This document shows, piece by piece, positions 55,471-64,000 of a stretch of DNA of 64,000 bases. The DNA comes from Hepsetus odoe. Its lineage: Eukaryota; Chordata; Actinopteri; Characiformes; Hepsetidae. The translations under genes were made by a program, and so were the position numbers. Every line of letters starts with the position of its first letter. Position 1 is the stretch's first letter. Under the pieces are notes generated by a model. That model saw nothing but the letters and a program-made list of their open reading frames with translations. It was not told where the DNA came from and did no database searches. Location: the NCBI GenBank assembly GCA_017165825.1, contig CM029366.1, positions 27,503,969 to 27,567,968 on the forward strand. The letters are read 5' to 3'.

Positions 55471-56340
55471 ATTTATACGCAGAAAAATAAGATGATACCG
55501 AAGGCAGTTAATAGACTACATATTACTCCATTTCCTATATGACTTAATCGCTTTTTGCTTTCCTTGTTCAACTCTGTTTTTTTTTTTTGTTCAAGAGAAT
55601 AAAACTGGACATGGGAATGAGAGGAAGGTCAAAGCTGGATAAACAGCAGCAACAGCTTACGGTGGGTGTGTGCGTGCATGAGATACAGAGCATACATGCA
55701 TAAATATATCCTAATATCTAAATAAGCAGCAATAAACTAAACACATTTGCACTCACAGCCTCCCTCCTATTCAGTACCATCACATCTGCCACCTACAATG
55801 AGCTGCAGATAAGGCGGGTATCATACAGCTCACCCCCATCAAATTTGTTTTACTCTCCCCCTGCTAGGAAAAGTGCTTACTTATCGACATCCTTGTTGAA
55901 TAGTCTTGCGATTGTGCTAACGTGCTGCTTTCTGCCAGAACCTGGCTGTTTGGAGCGGTGAGGTAGATAACACACCATCAGCTTCATGACTCCTGCTGAG
56001 GCCATAATCAATGGAAATATCGGGGAGAAGGCTTATGGAGCCAGGTGGTGATATCCACAGCTTGCTGGTGTAGCCGTGCAGGAGAAAGAGGATGGAAAGT
56101 AGGAGCATTTGGGGGAGTGTGTTTAGGGAAAGGTGATCAAAAAGCATCCCCTGCTGGAAAAGCACACAAACACAGCAACACACACAAGCCACCCCCATAC
56201 CATCCCTTAACTTCAGACTAAAGCAGCAGTGTGTGTCCAGACCATCTGCCAAGCAGCGAAGAAAACAACCTCATGCAAAATGAGAGGGGAGGGGTAGGGA
56301 AGAGAAAGAAGGGAGGCAGAGAGAAAGAGAAGGGAAAGAG

Positions 56341-56378
<38 letters not shown>

Positions 56379-56391
56379 AGGAGGATCTGTG
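55471..56391. other. Unique sequence with (GA)n
   Basis: T run near 55578. GA array at 56343-56375. The 111-codon minus-strand frame (55917-56252) has no recognised domain. Confidence 0.55.
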
Positions 56392-56512
56392 TGTCTGCCC
56401 TGCTAAGGACTGGGAACCTGTCCAGTTCTCTTTGGTCCTAAGAGCGCTGAGATGGTCCAGCAGACCCCATAAGCCTGGTTAGGATAAAATATTGGATGAG
56501 TGAATGGAGGGA
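56392..56512 (+). repeat. Family C tail, diverged
   Basis: TCTGCCCTGCTAAGGACTGG, GAACCTGTCCAG, CCATAAGCCTGGTTAGGATA, then GGATGAGTGAATGGAGGGAT. Confidence 0.55.
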
Positions 56513-57520
56513 TGGACATCATACATACTTTTACAATTATTTTGCTCCTACATCTGTGCTGTTTATGGATGCACAGCATTTGGGATGCACAGAGCTTCTG
56601 ATTTACTTCTCGTGAAACAGTGTTAACCTCCCGGATTTAGTGTTGTTTTTAATAATAAAATACAATTATAAAGATCAGCTGTCAATGATTGTTGGTCCTC
56701 ATAGAAGCCCTTGTGGATTAAGGGTTAATCAACTTATATACATAAATAAAATATTTTAAAAATTGCAGCTCTTTAAAAAAAAACTGAAATCAATGTTCCT
56801 GCATTGTAGTTACTTTTGCATTCCTTCTTCTTAAACAGCCATTGATTTTTAATTACATCCCAGTACACAAGCGTGCAGGAAAAATGAATAATTCCCAATA
56901 GAATCATGTTAAACCCTCCCCCGTTCACCAACCCACCACATTATTGAGTACAAATCCTCAGCAAGCTCAGGGACTCAGAAACATAGAACATTTGGGAAGG
57001 AAAATATGTTACTGATTATTTAAATAACACATGCATTTAATCGTTCAGCGTTAGATCTCAAATCAACAAAGTACTGAACCAGAGTGACTCCACAAAACCC
57101 AATCAGCCGCATCTCCTCATGCAGTGCTGAAAAAACAAAAGACTACAAAAGGGGAAGTGATTCACGTATAGAGCAAGTACACGGCCAGCCTGGGCAACAA
57201 ACAACTTCAGTGCTGATATCAATTAGCACAAGAGCCAGAGAGCAATGTTTCTGCCTTAAACTCATTACAGCAGCACTGATTCAAATTGTAATTGAAATAG
57301 ATTAGTCTTAAAAGGGGTAAGAGCTGCGAATGATTTCTGTCTATAAAAGCTCGTTTTACATGGACCATCTACACATTAGATCCATAGTCAATCTTTCCAA
57401 CAGTGCGGTTTCACACATTGCAAGGAAAGGGCTTGTTTTGGGGAGAAGATGGTAAAGGATGCGTTCATCTAAAAAAATGGAAATTCAATATTCTGCCCAG
57501 CTTTTCATGATCACAAAGCT
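56513..57520. other. Unique sequence, nothing seen
   Basis: AT-rich, no gene or known repeat. Confidence 0.6.
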
Positions 57521-57553
<33 letters not shown>

Positions 57554-57579
57554 CTGATAGATAGACTGATTGATTGATT
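57521..57579. repeat. (GATA)n microsatellite
   Basis: ATAG repeats to about 57553, then ACTGATAGATAG and (ATTG)n units. Confidence 0.95.
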
Positions 57580-57704
57580 CATGTGGTTGATTTTATCTGG
57601 AAATGTATTTTGCTCTTTCAGTTTTGCATTAAAAACTAATTTTGATATTTTTATTGGGTATTTACAGACATAACAATGAAATACTTTCATAATTCACATT
57701 CAAC
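57580..57704. other. Short unique spacer
   Basis: Nothing recognisable. Confidence 0.6.
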
Positions 57705-57835
57705 CAGTCAGTTTACAGCGTTTATCAGACACATCCAGAGCAATGCACTTTGCAGAAAAAGGTAGACTATCTGGAGTTACTTGGATTTAAGGGCTTTTCT
57801 TAGTGCCCATGCTGGACAGAGCAAGAACTGTAATG
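57705..57835 (-). repeat. Old SINE (family D) with LINE2-like tail
   Basis: The plus strand shows CAGCGTTTATCAGACACATC next to CAGAGCAATGC, the reverse of a LINE2-style tail. It is followed by GGAGTTACTTGG and AGTGCCCATGCTGGACAGA. The last block recurs at 59503-59600, so a further, older SINE family is present. Confidence 0.55.
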
Positions 57836-57948
57836 CCATAACACTGAACATGTTTCTTGAAAGATTATGTTCAACTTACACACTGTTTAAGCCCTGATCT
57901 ATTATACTAGCTATGAGAAATCCTAGTCCCTGAGATCCTAGTCCTAGT
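57836..57948. other. Short spacer
   Basis: Contains a small CCTAGTC duplication next to the SINE. Confidence 0.5.
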
Positions 57949-58190
57949 CCACCTAGTGGTTAGGGAGTTGGCCCCGCATCGGAAGATTGTGGGTTCGATT
58001 CTCTCACAAGTAGGTTGCCCTGAGGTACCCCTGAGCAAGGTACCGTCCCCGTCACTGCTCCCCGGGTGCTTTCAATAGCTGCCCACTGCTGCACGGTGTT
58101 TGTGTGCATGTGTTAAAAGCAGAGGTCCAATTTCGTGGTTCACGCTTGCTGTGCTGTGACCTCGCAATGACAAGGGTTGTCACTTCACTT
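57949..58190 (+). mobile_element. SINE type I, almost full length
   Basis: CCACCTAGTGGTTAGGGAGTT, GTGGGTTCGATTCTC, GAGGTACCCCTGAGCAAGGTA, CTGCCCACTGCTGCACGG, end CAAGGGTTGTCACTTCACTT. Confidence 0.87.
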
Positions 58191-58239
58191 TAAATGGCTT
58201 ATTCATGGCAAATCTTGATTTCTATTTATGATATATGTA

Positions 58240-58303
58240 GCACCAAGGTCCTGGAAGAACATTGTTTTTACAGTGGATTTCACAATAAAAACCTGCTTAT
58301 GAT
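58240..58303 (+). repeat. Second copy of the retroelement 3' end
   Basis: GTAGCACCAAGGTCCTGGAAG, AACATTGTTT and CACAATAAAAACCTGCTT match the end of the insertion at 16427-16670, with internal deletion. Confidence 0.65.
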
Positions 58304-59133
58304 GATTTTTACTGCCATTTTGTATGTAAACTGTGCACTGTGGCTGCATTTCGTATTTAGTCATCTGACTATTGCCTGATCATTAACCTTAAATACAGAT
58401 GACAGTCACAGAGCATCACTAATTTACCAACTAGCAGTTTGAATTCTTTAAACACTCAGGAAGACACGCAGGTGACAAGACAGCGAGAAACACTATAATA
58501 CATCCATGAGCTACAGAGAGATTTAAAAATGAATGAATGAATAGTTCACACTGATGTAGCGGAGGTGGCGAGAGAGAGAGAGAGAATGAATGAATGGGCT
58601 CTATTGTGGAGGAAGCTCCAGGCCAGCCATTAAAGACAAGAGGCAATCACCATTTCATCAACACCCTCCTTCTCTTTCTCTCACTCTCTTTATCTCTCTA
58701 TAGCTCAGTCTGTCTCGCCCTCTCTCTTCTCTACCTCTCCATTCTTCTCACTCCCAATACAGCTTCCATGTCTCGTTAGATCCATCCTCATCTACCTGCT
58801 CACTTCCTGTTTGAAATACACTCAGAGGGTGTGGGGGGTATGTTGGGGGGCATCACTGACCAATCATCACTGATGGCAAATGAATTGCACCCAAATGATC
58901 TCCCTCTCTCTCACTCCCAACACCTACTCACACACCCTTTCACCCACTGCTCTTATTCTGTTGCTAAAGCGAGTCTGACAGTGCCATCCCCGGCTCACTC
59001 ACACCTTTGTCTCCAGGGCTGACCGCATTATGAAACAATTACCCCTTTAATTGACACTTAATTAATCTAAAGTCAATTTAACCTTGACAGCCTAACCTTG
59101 AGATACACTTCCACAGCAGTCATGCTGAGAGAG
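58304..59133. other. Unique sequence, possible conserved stretch
   Basis: 58990-59100 holds ATTA-type motifs in repeat-free sequence (TTAATTGACACTTAATTAAT). GA and CT patches near 58570 and 58670-58690. No gene seen. Confidence 0.5.
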
Positions 59134-59134
59134 C

Positions 59135-59174
<40 letters not shown>

Positions 59175-59175
59175 C
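59134..59175. repeat. (GA)n microsatellite
   Basis: About 40 bp with GATAGA at the right end. Confidence 0.95.
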
Positions 59176-59502
59176 AGGCAGGAGGGTTGAAAGATTGGGA
59201 GAGAAAGGTGGAAAGACATAGCGAAAGAAAGCAAGAGAAAGGGATTATTCATTATTCAGTATTGTCATTTTCACAGATCTGCTCAGATTTCCTCACTGAA
59301 TAGGCAAAAGGTGAAAAGTGTGCGTGTATGTACCACTTCAGATGATATGAAAAAGAAAGGGACTAGTAATGTGAAGAAAATCAGTTTTCCACTGACACCG
59401 GATATAGCAGAACAGTCAAAACATGTTTGGTGTCTGACTTTGTCCAGACCCGAGCTACAAGGCCAGCGATTCTAATAAACAAAATCTAAATAATATCTAA
59501 AC
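59176..59502. other. Unique sequence, nothing seen
   Basis: Purine-rich at the left. No gene or known repeat. Confidence 0.6.
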
Positions 59503-59600
59503 TCCTTGGAGTTACTTGGGGTTGAGGGATTTTCTCAGTGCCCATGCTGGACAGATCCAGAATTCACAACCTCATGGTGGGCTACCTGGGCTACCACTGC
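59503..59600 (-). repeat. Old SINE (family D) head and body
   Basis: On the minus strand: GGGGCAGTGGTAGCCCAGG, GAGGTTGTGAATTCTGGAT, CTGTCCAGCATGGGCACTG, then CCCCAAGTAACTCC. It shares its body with 57705-57835. Confidence 0.6.
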
Positions 59601-60299
59601 CCCACATAGACCAGAGCGACAAAGCCAGCACTTCTAATAAACAATATCTTAATAATTTCATAGACGCATCTCCAAAACCCACTCAAATCACAGCCAAGTC
59701 TTCAGAAAAGTGGTGAAGACTTATGGATGTCATTTAGGATGCAGTATGAGCCAAAAAAATTCATTAAACTGAACCTTGTGAACAAAAGCTTTGGGCAGCT
59801 GTTTCAAAAGATGGGGTATGTTTTCGTTAACAGAGTCAGAGTAATGATCTAGAATCTGTTATTTTGTGGTCAACATCCATCATAAGTAGAGAGTAATCTG
59901 ATCTGAGATAAATCATACGGCATCCTAAGCGTTAGCCACATGTCTGTGTTTAAGCAAACGGACCATTGACTGTTTTTCAAAATGACAATTAGACACTTTC
60001 ACTTTCACTTTGATGTGCACAAAGCAAACTTTTTGTTTGTGAGTTTGCGCAGCTCTAAAGGAGACGAGACATATGTATGGCATGTGTAAGATGAAGGAAG
60101 ACTTTTCAGTCCATCATTTGATTTATACATTTATTATCATTATCTTTTCATTCACAGCATATTAATGAGTGCATACAAGATTTTTTGACTTTTTGCTGTT
60201 TTCACACCATGAGCACTGAGTGACACTACAGCCCCACAGTTCAGCTCTCAAACACAACAAACACAGTGCAGAGAAAATAGCCTTAAACACTATTTAAGT
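59601..60299. other. Unique sequence with SINE scrap
   Basis: 59979-60011 carries a type I 3' end (AATGACAATTAGACACTTTC then ACTTTCACTTT). Nothing else recognisable. Confidence 0.6.
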
Positions 60300-60724
60300 C
60301 TCTCTCTCTCTCTCTCCTCTAAAAACACCATTTGCCCGTGTGCCCTGAACCATTTGCTCACTCTAACTTGTTCAGAAAGAGGAAAAGATGAAAAATAACA
60401 ACAATGAGGAAAGAGAGAGAGAAAGAGAGAGAGTGAAAGGGAGAGAGAGAGAGAGAGAGAATGTTGAGGATAAATTTGTCTCCTGTTTGTGTTTCCATGA
60501 CGAGACAAAGCTCTGCCTTCACGCCCAGCCGAGTCGCAGTGATTAAAGAGACGACACCCAAAACCATCTGCCTGTCACACACATCCGTCATCCCTCTCTC
60601 GCTCGCCATCAGCGGTACCCATCACTCACATACTCCCTCTGACAGCAAAGAGAGAGAGAGAGAGAGAGATAGAGAGAGATCAGCCAAAGAGAAAAGATTG
60701 TAGAGGAGTGTGAATCCGCAAACA

Positions 60725-60761
<37 letters not shown>
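60300..60761. repeat. Cluster of CT, GA and CA arrays
   Basis: (CT)n 60300-60316, GA-rich 60413-60460, GA 60648-60680 and (CA)n 60729-60761, with unique sequence between. Confidence 0.85.
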
Positions 60762-60763
<2 letters not shown>

Positions 60764-61743
60764 ACAAACTCTACAACACAACAGGGTGGTAAGCAGGTTG
60801 AGAATTACATGTGTTTGGTGCACAATGAGGAGATGAAAGGGTAATAGAAGAAGACAAAGGAGGGCGAGAGACAGCTATGATGAAGGAGAAAGAGAGACAG
60901 ACAGACACGCAGTTATGTGGAACTGGGATGTCCTGTTTGAAATAATGAAAGCCAGATAAATTGACCTCTAGGGTGTATTTTTTGCAACTACACAAGGCCC
61001 TGTTTTACCACGAAAGCAATGAAAGGGAAGTCCCAGTGCTGAGAAAAGTTCCTTTGACTCTTCCACTGGGCTTCCATTGAGCTCAAATAGTGCTGGGCCA
61101 GGCAACCCGAATGCTGCTGCACCATCAGACAGCATGGCGAAAATGATGGGACGAAAAAAGAAGAGGAGAGAAAAAAGCTGAGGTATGTTCAGGGTGTGCT
61201 GACCTGGTCGAGGAGAGAGTTCTCCTCTCCTCCTTTTTCTCTCCAGTGATCTAGCGCAGCATCTCTCCCTCCCTTCTCCATTCTTCCGAGCCTTGCTATC
61301 TCCTATCTCTCTTGTTCTCTTTTTTGCCCCCTTCTGAAAAACTCCAGTCAGCACAGATATGCAGGGGCCCGGTGTGAGTAAAATAAACCCCATTCTCATT
61401 CTTCATCCCCCAAACCCAGCCTCTTCGCCTGTCCCCCTTACTCCTCCCATCTCCCACTGTCGGGCCCAGAATATCGATTAAGCGCACAAAAAAGATTGAG
61501 CCTCTCAGCTGGAGTTCAGCCCCTGAGGCCTCTCCAGTGCAGACTGTCATGACTTATGCTCTAACCATAGAGCACTTCAGCAGCTAGTGCACTAACCATG
61601 AAGCACGGTACCGTCTAGAATACTGTAGAGGACATCAGTACATAATGTGATGACAATAGAGGACTTCAACGTTTGGAGGACTAACTAATCTTTGTGTTCT
61701 AAAGTTATAACTGCTAACTAAAGTTATAAGTGCTAACTCAATA
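60762..61743. other. Unique sequence, nothing confirmed
   Basis: The 143-codon minus-strand frame (60968-61399) shows no family signature and is not called a gene. Confidence 0.5.
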
Positions 61744-61959
61744 TGAAGTGAAAGTGCACAGCGCAACAAACAGTGAACGACAACAAAATGCACTCTCTGT
61801 ATTTTATCCATACACACATGTCCAGCTATTAAAAGTGCCCAGGGAGCAGTGATGGGGACAGTACCTTGCTCAAGGGTACCTCAGAGCATTGTACCATTCT
61901 GGGAATCTAATCCACAACCTGACAATTCTGGGGAGAAGTCCCTAACCACTAGACCCAAT
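61744..61959 (-). mobile_element. SINE type I
   Basis: On the minus strand: GGGTCTAGTGGTTAGGGAC, GGTTGTGGATTAGATTCCC, GAGGTACCCTTGAGCAAGGTA, CACTTTTAATAGCTGGACAT, end GTGCACTTTCACTTC. Confidence 0.85.
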
Positions 61960-61969
61960 AATAATAATA

Positions 61970-62198
61970 GGGGCAGCGGTGGCCTAGTGGTTAGGGCGTT
62001 GGCCGTATGATCGGGGGTTGAACCCCTTCCCAATAGGTTGCCCTGAGGTACCCTTGAGCAAGGTGTCGTTCCTGTCTCGCTCCTCCCTGCGATGGGCTGG
62101 CGACCTGTCCAGGGGTGTGTCCCCCCGTCCTTCGCCCTGTGTGTACTGGGCTGGACTCTAGCACTCCCCTGCGGGACGAGTGGCAGAAAATGAATGAA

Positions 62199-62200
<2 letters not shown>
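61970..62200 (+). mobile_element. SINE type II, slightly shortened
   Basis: GGGGCAGCGGTGGCCTAGTGG, GGGGGTTGAACCCC, AGGTACCCTTGAGCAAGGTG, CTCCCTGCGATGGGCTGGCG, then the end TGGCAGAAAATGAATGAATG. It inserted in an (AAT)n tract that flanks both sides, next to a type I SINE in the opposite direction. Confidence 0.9.

Positions 62201-62236
<36 letters not shown>
62201..62236. repeat. (AAT)n microsatellite
   Basis: About 35 bp, extending the SINE target duplication or tail. Confidence 0.95.
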
Positions 62237-62245
62237 CACTCACTC

Positions 62246-62549
62246 ATTTAGAATGCTGCTTTTCCTGATTAGTGATGTGGGGGTGCTGGAGTCTACCTCA
62301 ACTCTCATTGGGCAAAAGCTGGGGAAACGCTCTGGACAAGTCATCAGTCCATCACAGGGCAGACACACAAACACACACCACATCTCCAATCCACCTGCCG
62401 TGCACGTCTACCAGAGCAACTAGAGAAAACCGTAGAAGATTCGGGTAAAACACACTCCACACAGCAAGCATGTCCCCACCTCAGAAATTACCCCAGGACC
62501 TTCTCACTGTGAGGCAACAGCACTTTCCTCTGCACCACCATGCTTCCCT
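62246..62549 (-). repeat. Family C repeat, near complete
   Basis: On the minus strand: head TGGTGGTGCAGAGGAAAGTG, GTTGCCTCACAGTGAGAAGG, TGTGTGGAGTGTGTTTTACC, body, TCTGCCCTGTGATGGACTGA, then a tail with CTCAATGAGAGT-like sequence. Confidence 0.65.
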
Positions 62550-62837
62550 TAAACAACTACTGTAATAATCATAATAATAATAGATCAAATTCTCAGAATT
62601 TTAGATTCATATTGGATGATGCTGGGACCAGATTATGTTGGCTGATAAAATGAGTGCGTGCTGTATATAAGGGCATGTTGTGCACAAGACCCCGTCACAT
62701 GAAAATAAAGGAGAGACTGGTGTCTGCAGATGTTTGTGAGTAAGCTAAACTCTTAGGCCTGCCAGCTTTCAGGAACTAATTACACCGCTTTGCATCAATC
62801 AAAGGTACAAAGCTTTAAAAGAACTGCAGAGAATCTT
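62550..62837. other. Unique sequence, nothing seen
   Basis: No gene or known repeat. Confidence 0.6.
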
Positions 62838-63571
62838 CTTCTATGTTCAGCGGCTGCCATTAGAGGTTGTCACATCTGTTTCCATTTCTTCCTGTCTTCT
62901 GCATCTTCCTCTTTCACACCGGCTGCCTAAATGTCCTCTCTCACAACATCCACAAAGCTCCTCTTTATCCTTCCTCTTCTCTACTTGCCTGGTAGCTCCA
63001 TCATCAACAACCTTCACACATTATACTCCTAATCTCACAACTGTGTCCAAACCAGTACAATCTCATCTCTCTGATGTTGTTTCCAGATTGTCCAACCCAG
63101 CCTGTCTCTCTAATATACTTATCTAATGTGCTAATCCTGTCCATCCGTGTCATTCCCAGTGCAAATCTGAGCATCTAATCTAAGAACTCAATATATTCAT
63201 ATATCATAACTGGTTTCTCTACCATTCTGTAAGCCTTCCCTTTCACTCTCGCTGTTACCCATCGGTCACATATCACTCCTTCCACTCTTCTCCATCCATT
63301 CCAGCCTGCCTGCACTCTCTTCTTCACCTCTTTTCCACACTCCCTGTTACTCTGAACTGTTCATCCCAAGTATTTAAACTCCTCCACCTTTGTCACCTCT
63401 ACTCCCTGCATCCTAACCACTCCACTTTCCTCCCTTTCATTCACACTCTTATATTCAGTCTAAGGAATACTGACTTTCCGTCCTCTCCTCTGTGGAGCAT
63501 ATCTCCACCTCTCCAGTGTCTCCAGAAGCTGCTCCCTGTGCTCACTACAGATCACAATGTCATCTGCAGAA
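62838..63571 (-). mobile_element. LINE 3' part: RT catalytic box to 3' end
   Basis: On the minus strand it opens exactly at a changed catalytic box, SADDIVICSE (63541-63570; the family has FADD), then LERWRYA, VNERE, VEEFKYLG, VQAGWNGWRR and GVICDRWVTARVKGKAYR. Later comes KEEDAEDRKKWKQM and an AAGAAGATTC-like end. Stops interrupt the frame. It supplies the region deleted from the copy at 34855-37165. 5' truncation is the usual LINE outcome. Confidence 0.8.
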
Positions 63572-64000
63572 GTACTGCAGAGAACAGTTGTATAACGTCC
63601 TGTTGTTTTTGGGTCAAAACAGGTGTCTTCTCATTAGTTTTCTGTTATTTTCCAAACTGTGCAACAAAAACCTCCAGTCCTCCTTGGATGGACCACTAAG
63701 GTTGGTGCACATCAGTAATGCCCCTGGCTGTGTCAAGACCTTTGTTCCACAGTAACAACTACAGGAATACGAGAATCTGTACCATTTCAGACGCTGCGTC
63801 TGGTCAGCTCTGCACCGATGATGTACCCTTGTGTTGAGTCATACATTCTGAAGTGCAAAGTGCAATTGCACAGTCGACTTGACAAATGCTACAGATGATT
63901 TATGCAGTGATATACAGTAGGTGTGTGTAACCATTAGGCTTCAGCGTGCGAGAGAGCATAACACTGTGGCTTTAGATTACTTTATCAAGAGGAAGGACTC
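63572..64000. other. Unique sequence, nothing seen
   Basis: The 87-codon frame at 63492-63755 overlaps the LINE fragment and is chance. No gene seen to the window end. Confidence 0.6.

Noticed and set aside
60968..61399. 143-codon minus-strand frame
   Set aside because: No family motif. The first half is basic and purine-driven and the second half is not recognisable. Length is within chance for this region.
22772..62200. Many short similar repeats, CRISPR-like
   Set aside because: They lie kilobases apart in both orientations, have tRNA-like promoters and target-site duplications, and come from a vertebrate genome.

Overview
This window reads as non-coding nuclear DNA of a teleost fish: an intergenic block or the inside of a very long intron. 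The evidence is the dense mix of tRNA-derived SINEs with fish-type LINE tails, Tc1-like transposon relics and long (CA)n, (GA)n and (TC)n microsatellites. The style of the SINEs fits an otophysan such as a characin or catfish, but that placement is weak. No open reading frame looks like a host protein gene. Nearly all ORFs of 60-156 codons are microsatellite translations, pieces of transposons or chance frames. Bacterial features (operons, ribosome binding sites, CRISPR) do not apply.

Retroelements. (1) A non-LTR retrotransposon family, probably RTE-like, is present as five pieces: a 2.3 kb internally deleted copy on the minus strand (34855-37165), a 5' end (33262-33428), a C-terminal and 3' end (62838-63571), a 3' end (4256-4440) and a 5'-to-3' joined deletion derivative (11642-11862). 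(2) One tRNA-derived SINE head carries different 3' tails: type I ends in GTCACTTTCACTT, type II ends in a unit of about 125 bp ending in GGATGGATGG. A separate SINE (type III) has the LINE2-style tail GTCGCTCTGGATAAGAGCG. (3) The 125-bp tail of type II also occurs alone, four times, three with perfect 12-14 bp target-site duplications. (4) Older repeats (here 'family C') share that tail in diverged form.

DNA transposons. A 1.73 kb Tc1-like element (15177-16909) was later split by a retroelement 3' end. A long-inverted-repeat Tc1-like fold-back element lies at 31391-31924. Two degraded Tc1-like transposases (about 9070-9615 and 20586-21515) and a lone terminal repeat (18701-18785) are also present. 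A 125-bp hAT-like MITE with a perfect 8-bp duplication lies at 50583-50707.

Layout. 1-14 kb: old family C repeats and SINEs around unremarkable DNA. 14-22 kb: Tc1 relics and CA/GA arrays. 22-31 kb: young type II SINEs, tail-only units, a tRNA-Lys pseudogene and very long GA/CA arrays. 31-37 kb: fold-back element and the LINE. 37-51 kb: mostly unique sequence with scattered SINEs and most of the candidate conserved or exonic bits. 51-64 kb: a young SINE, a G-quadruplex motif, nested SINEs and another LINE fragment.

I found no new multi-gene system. The observations most worth checking are the autonomous-looking 125-bp tail units, the exchange of tails between SINEs, a possible 27-nt microexon (45440-45466) and a homeodomain-site cluster (30644-30768). 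All family names are from memory, without database searches.
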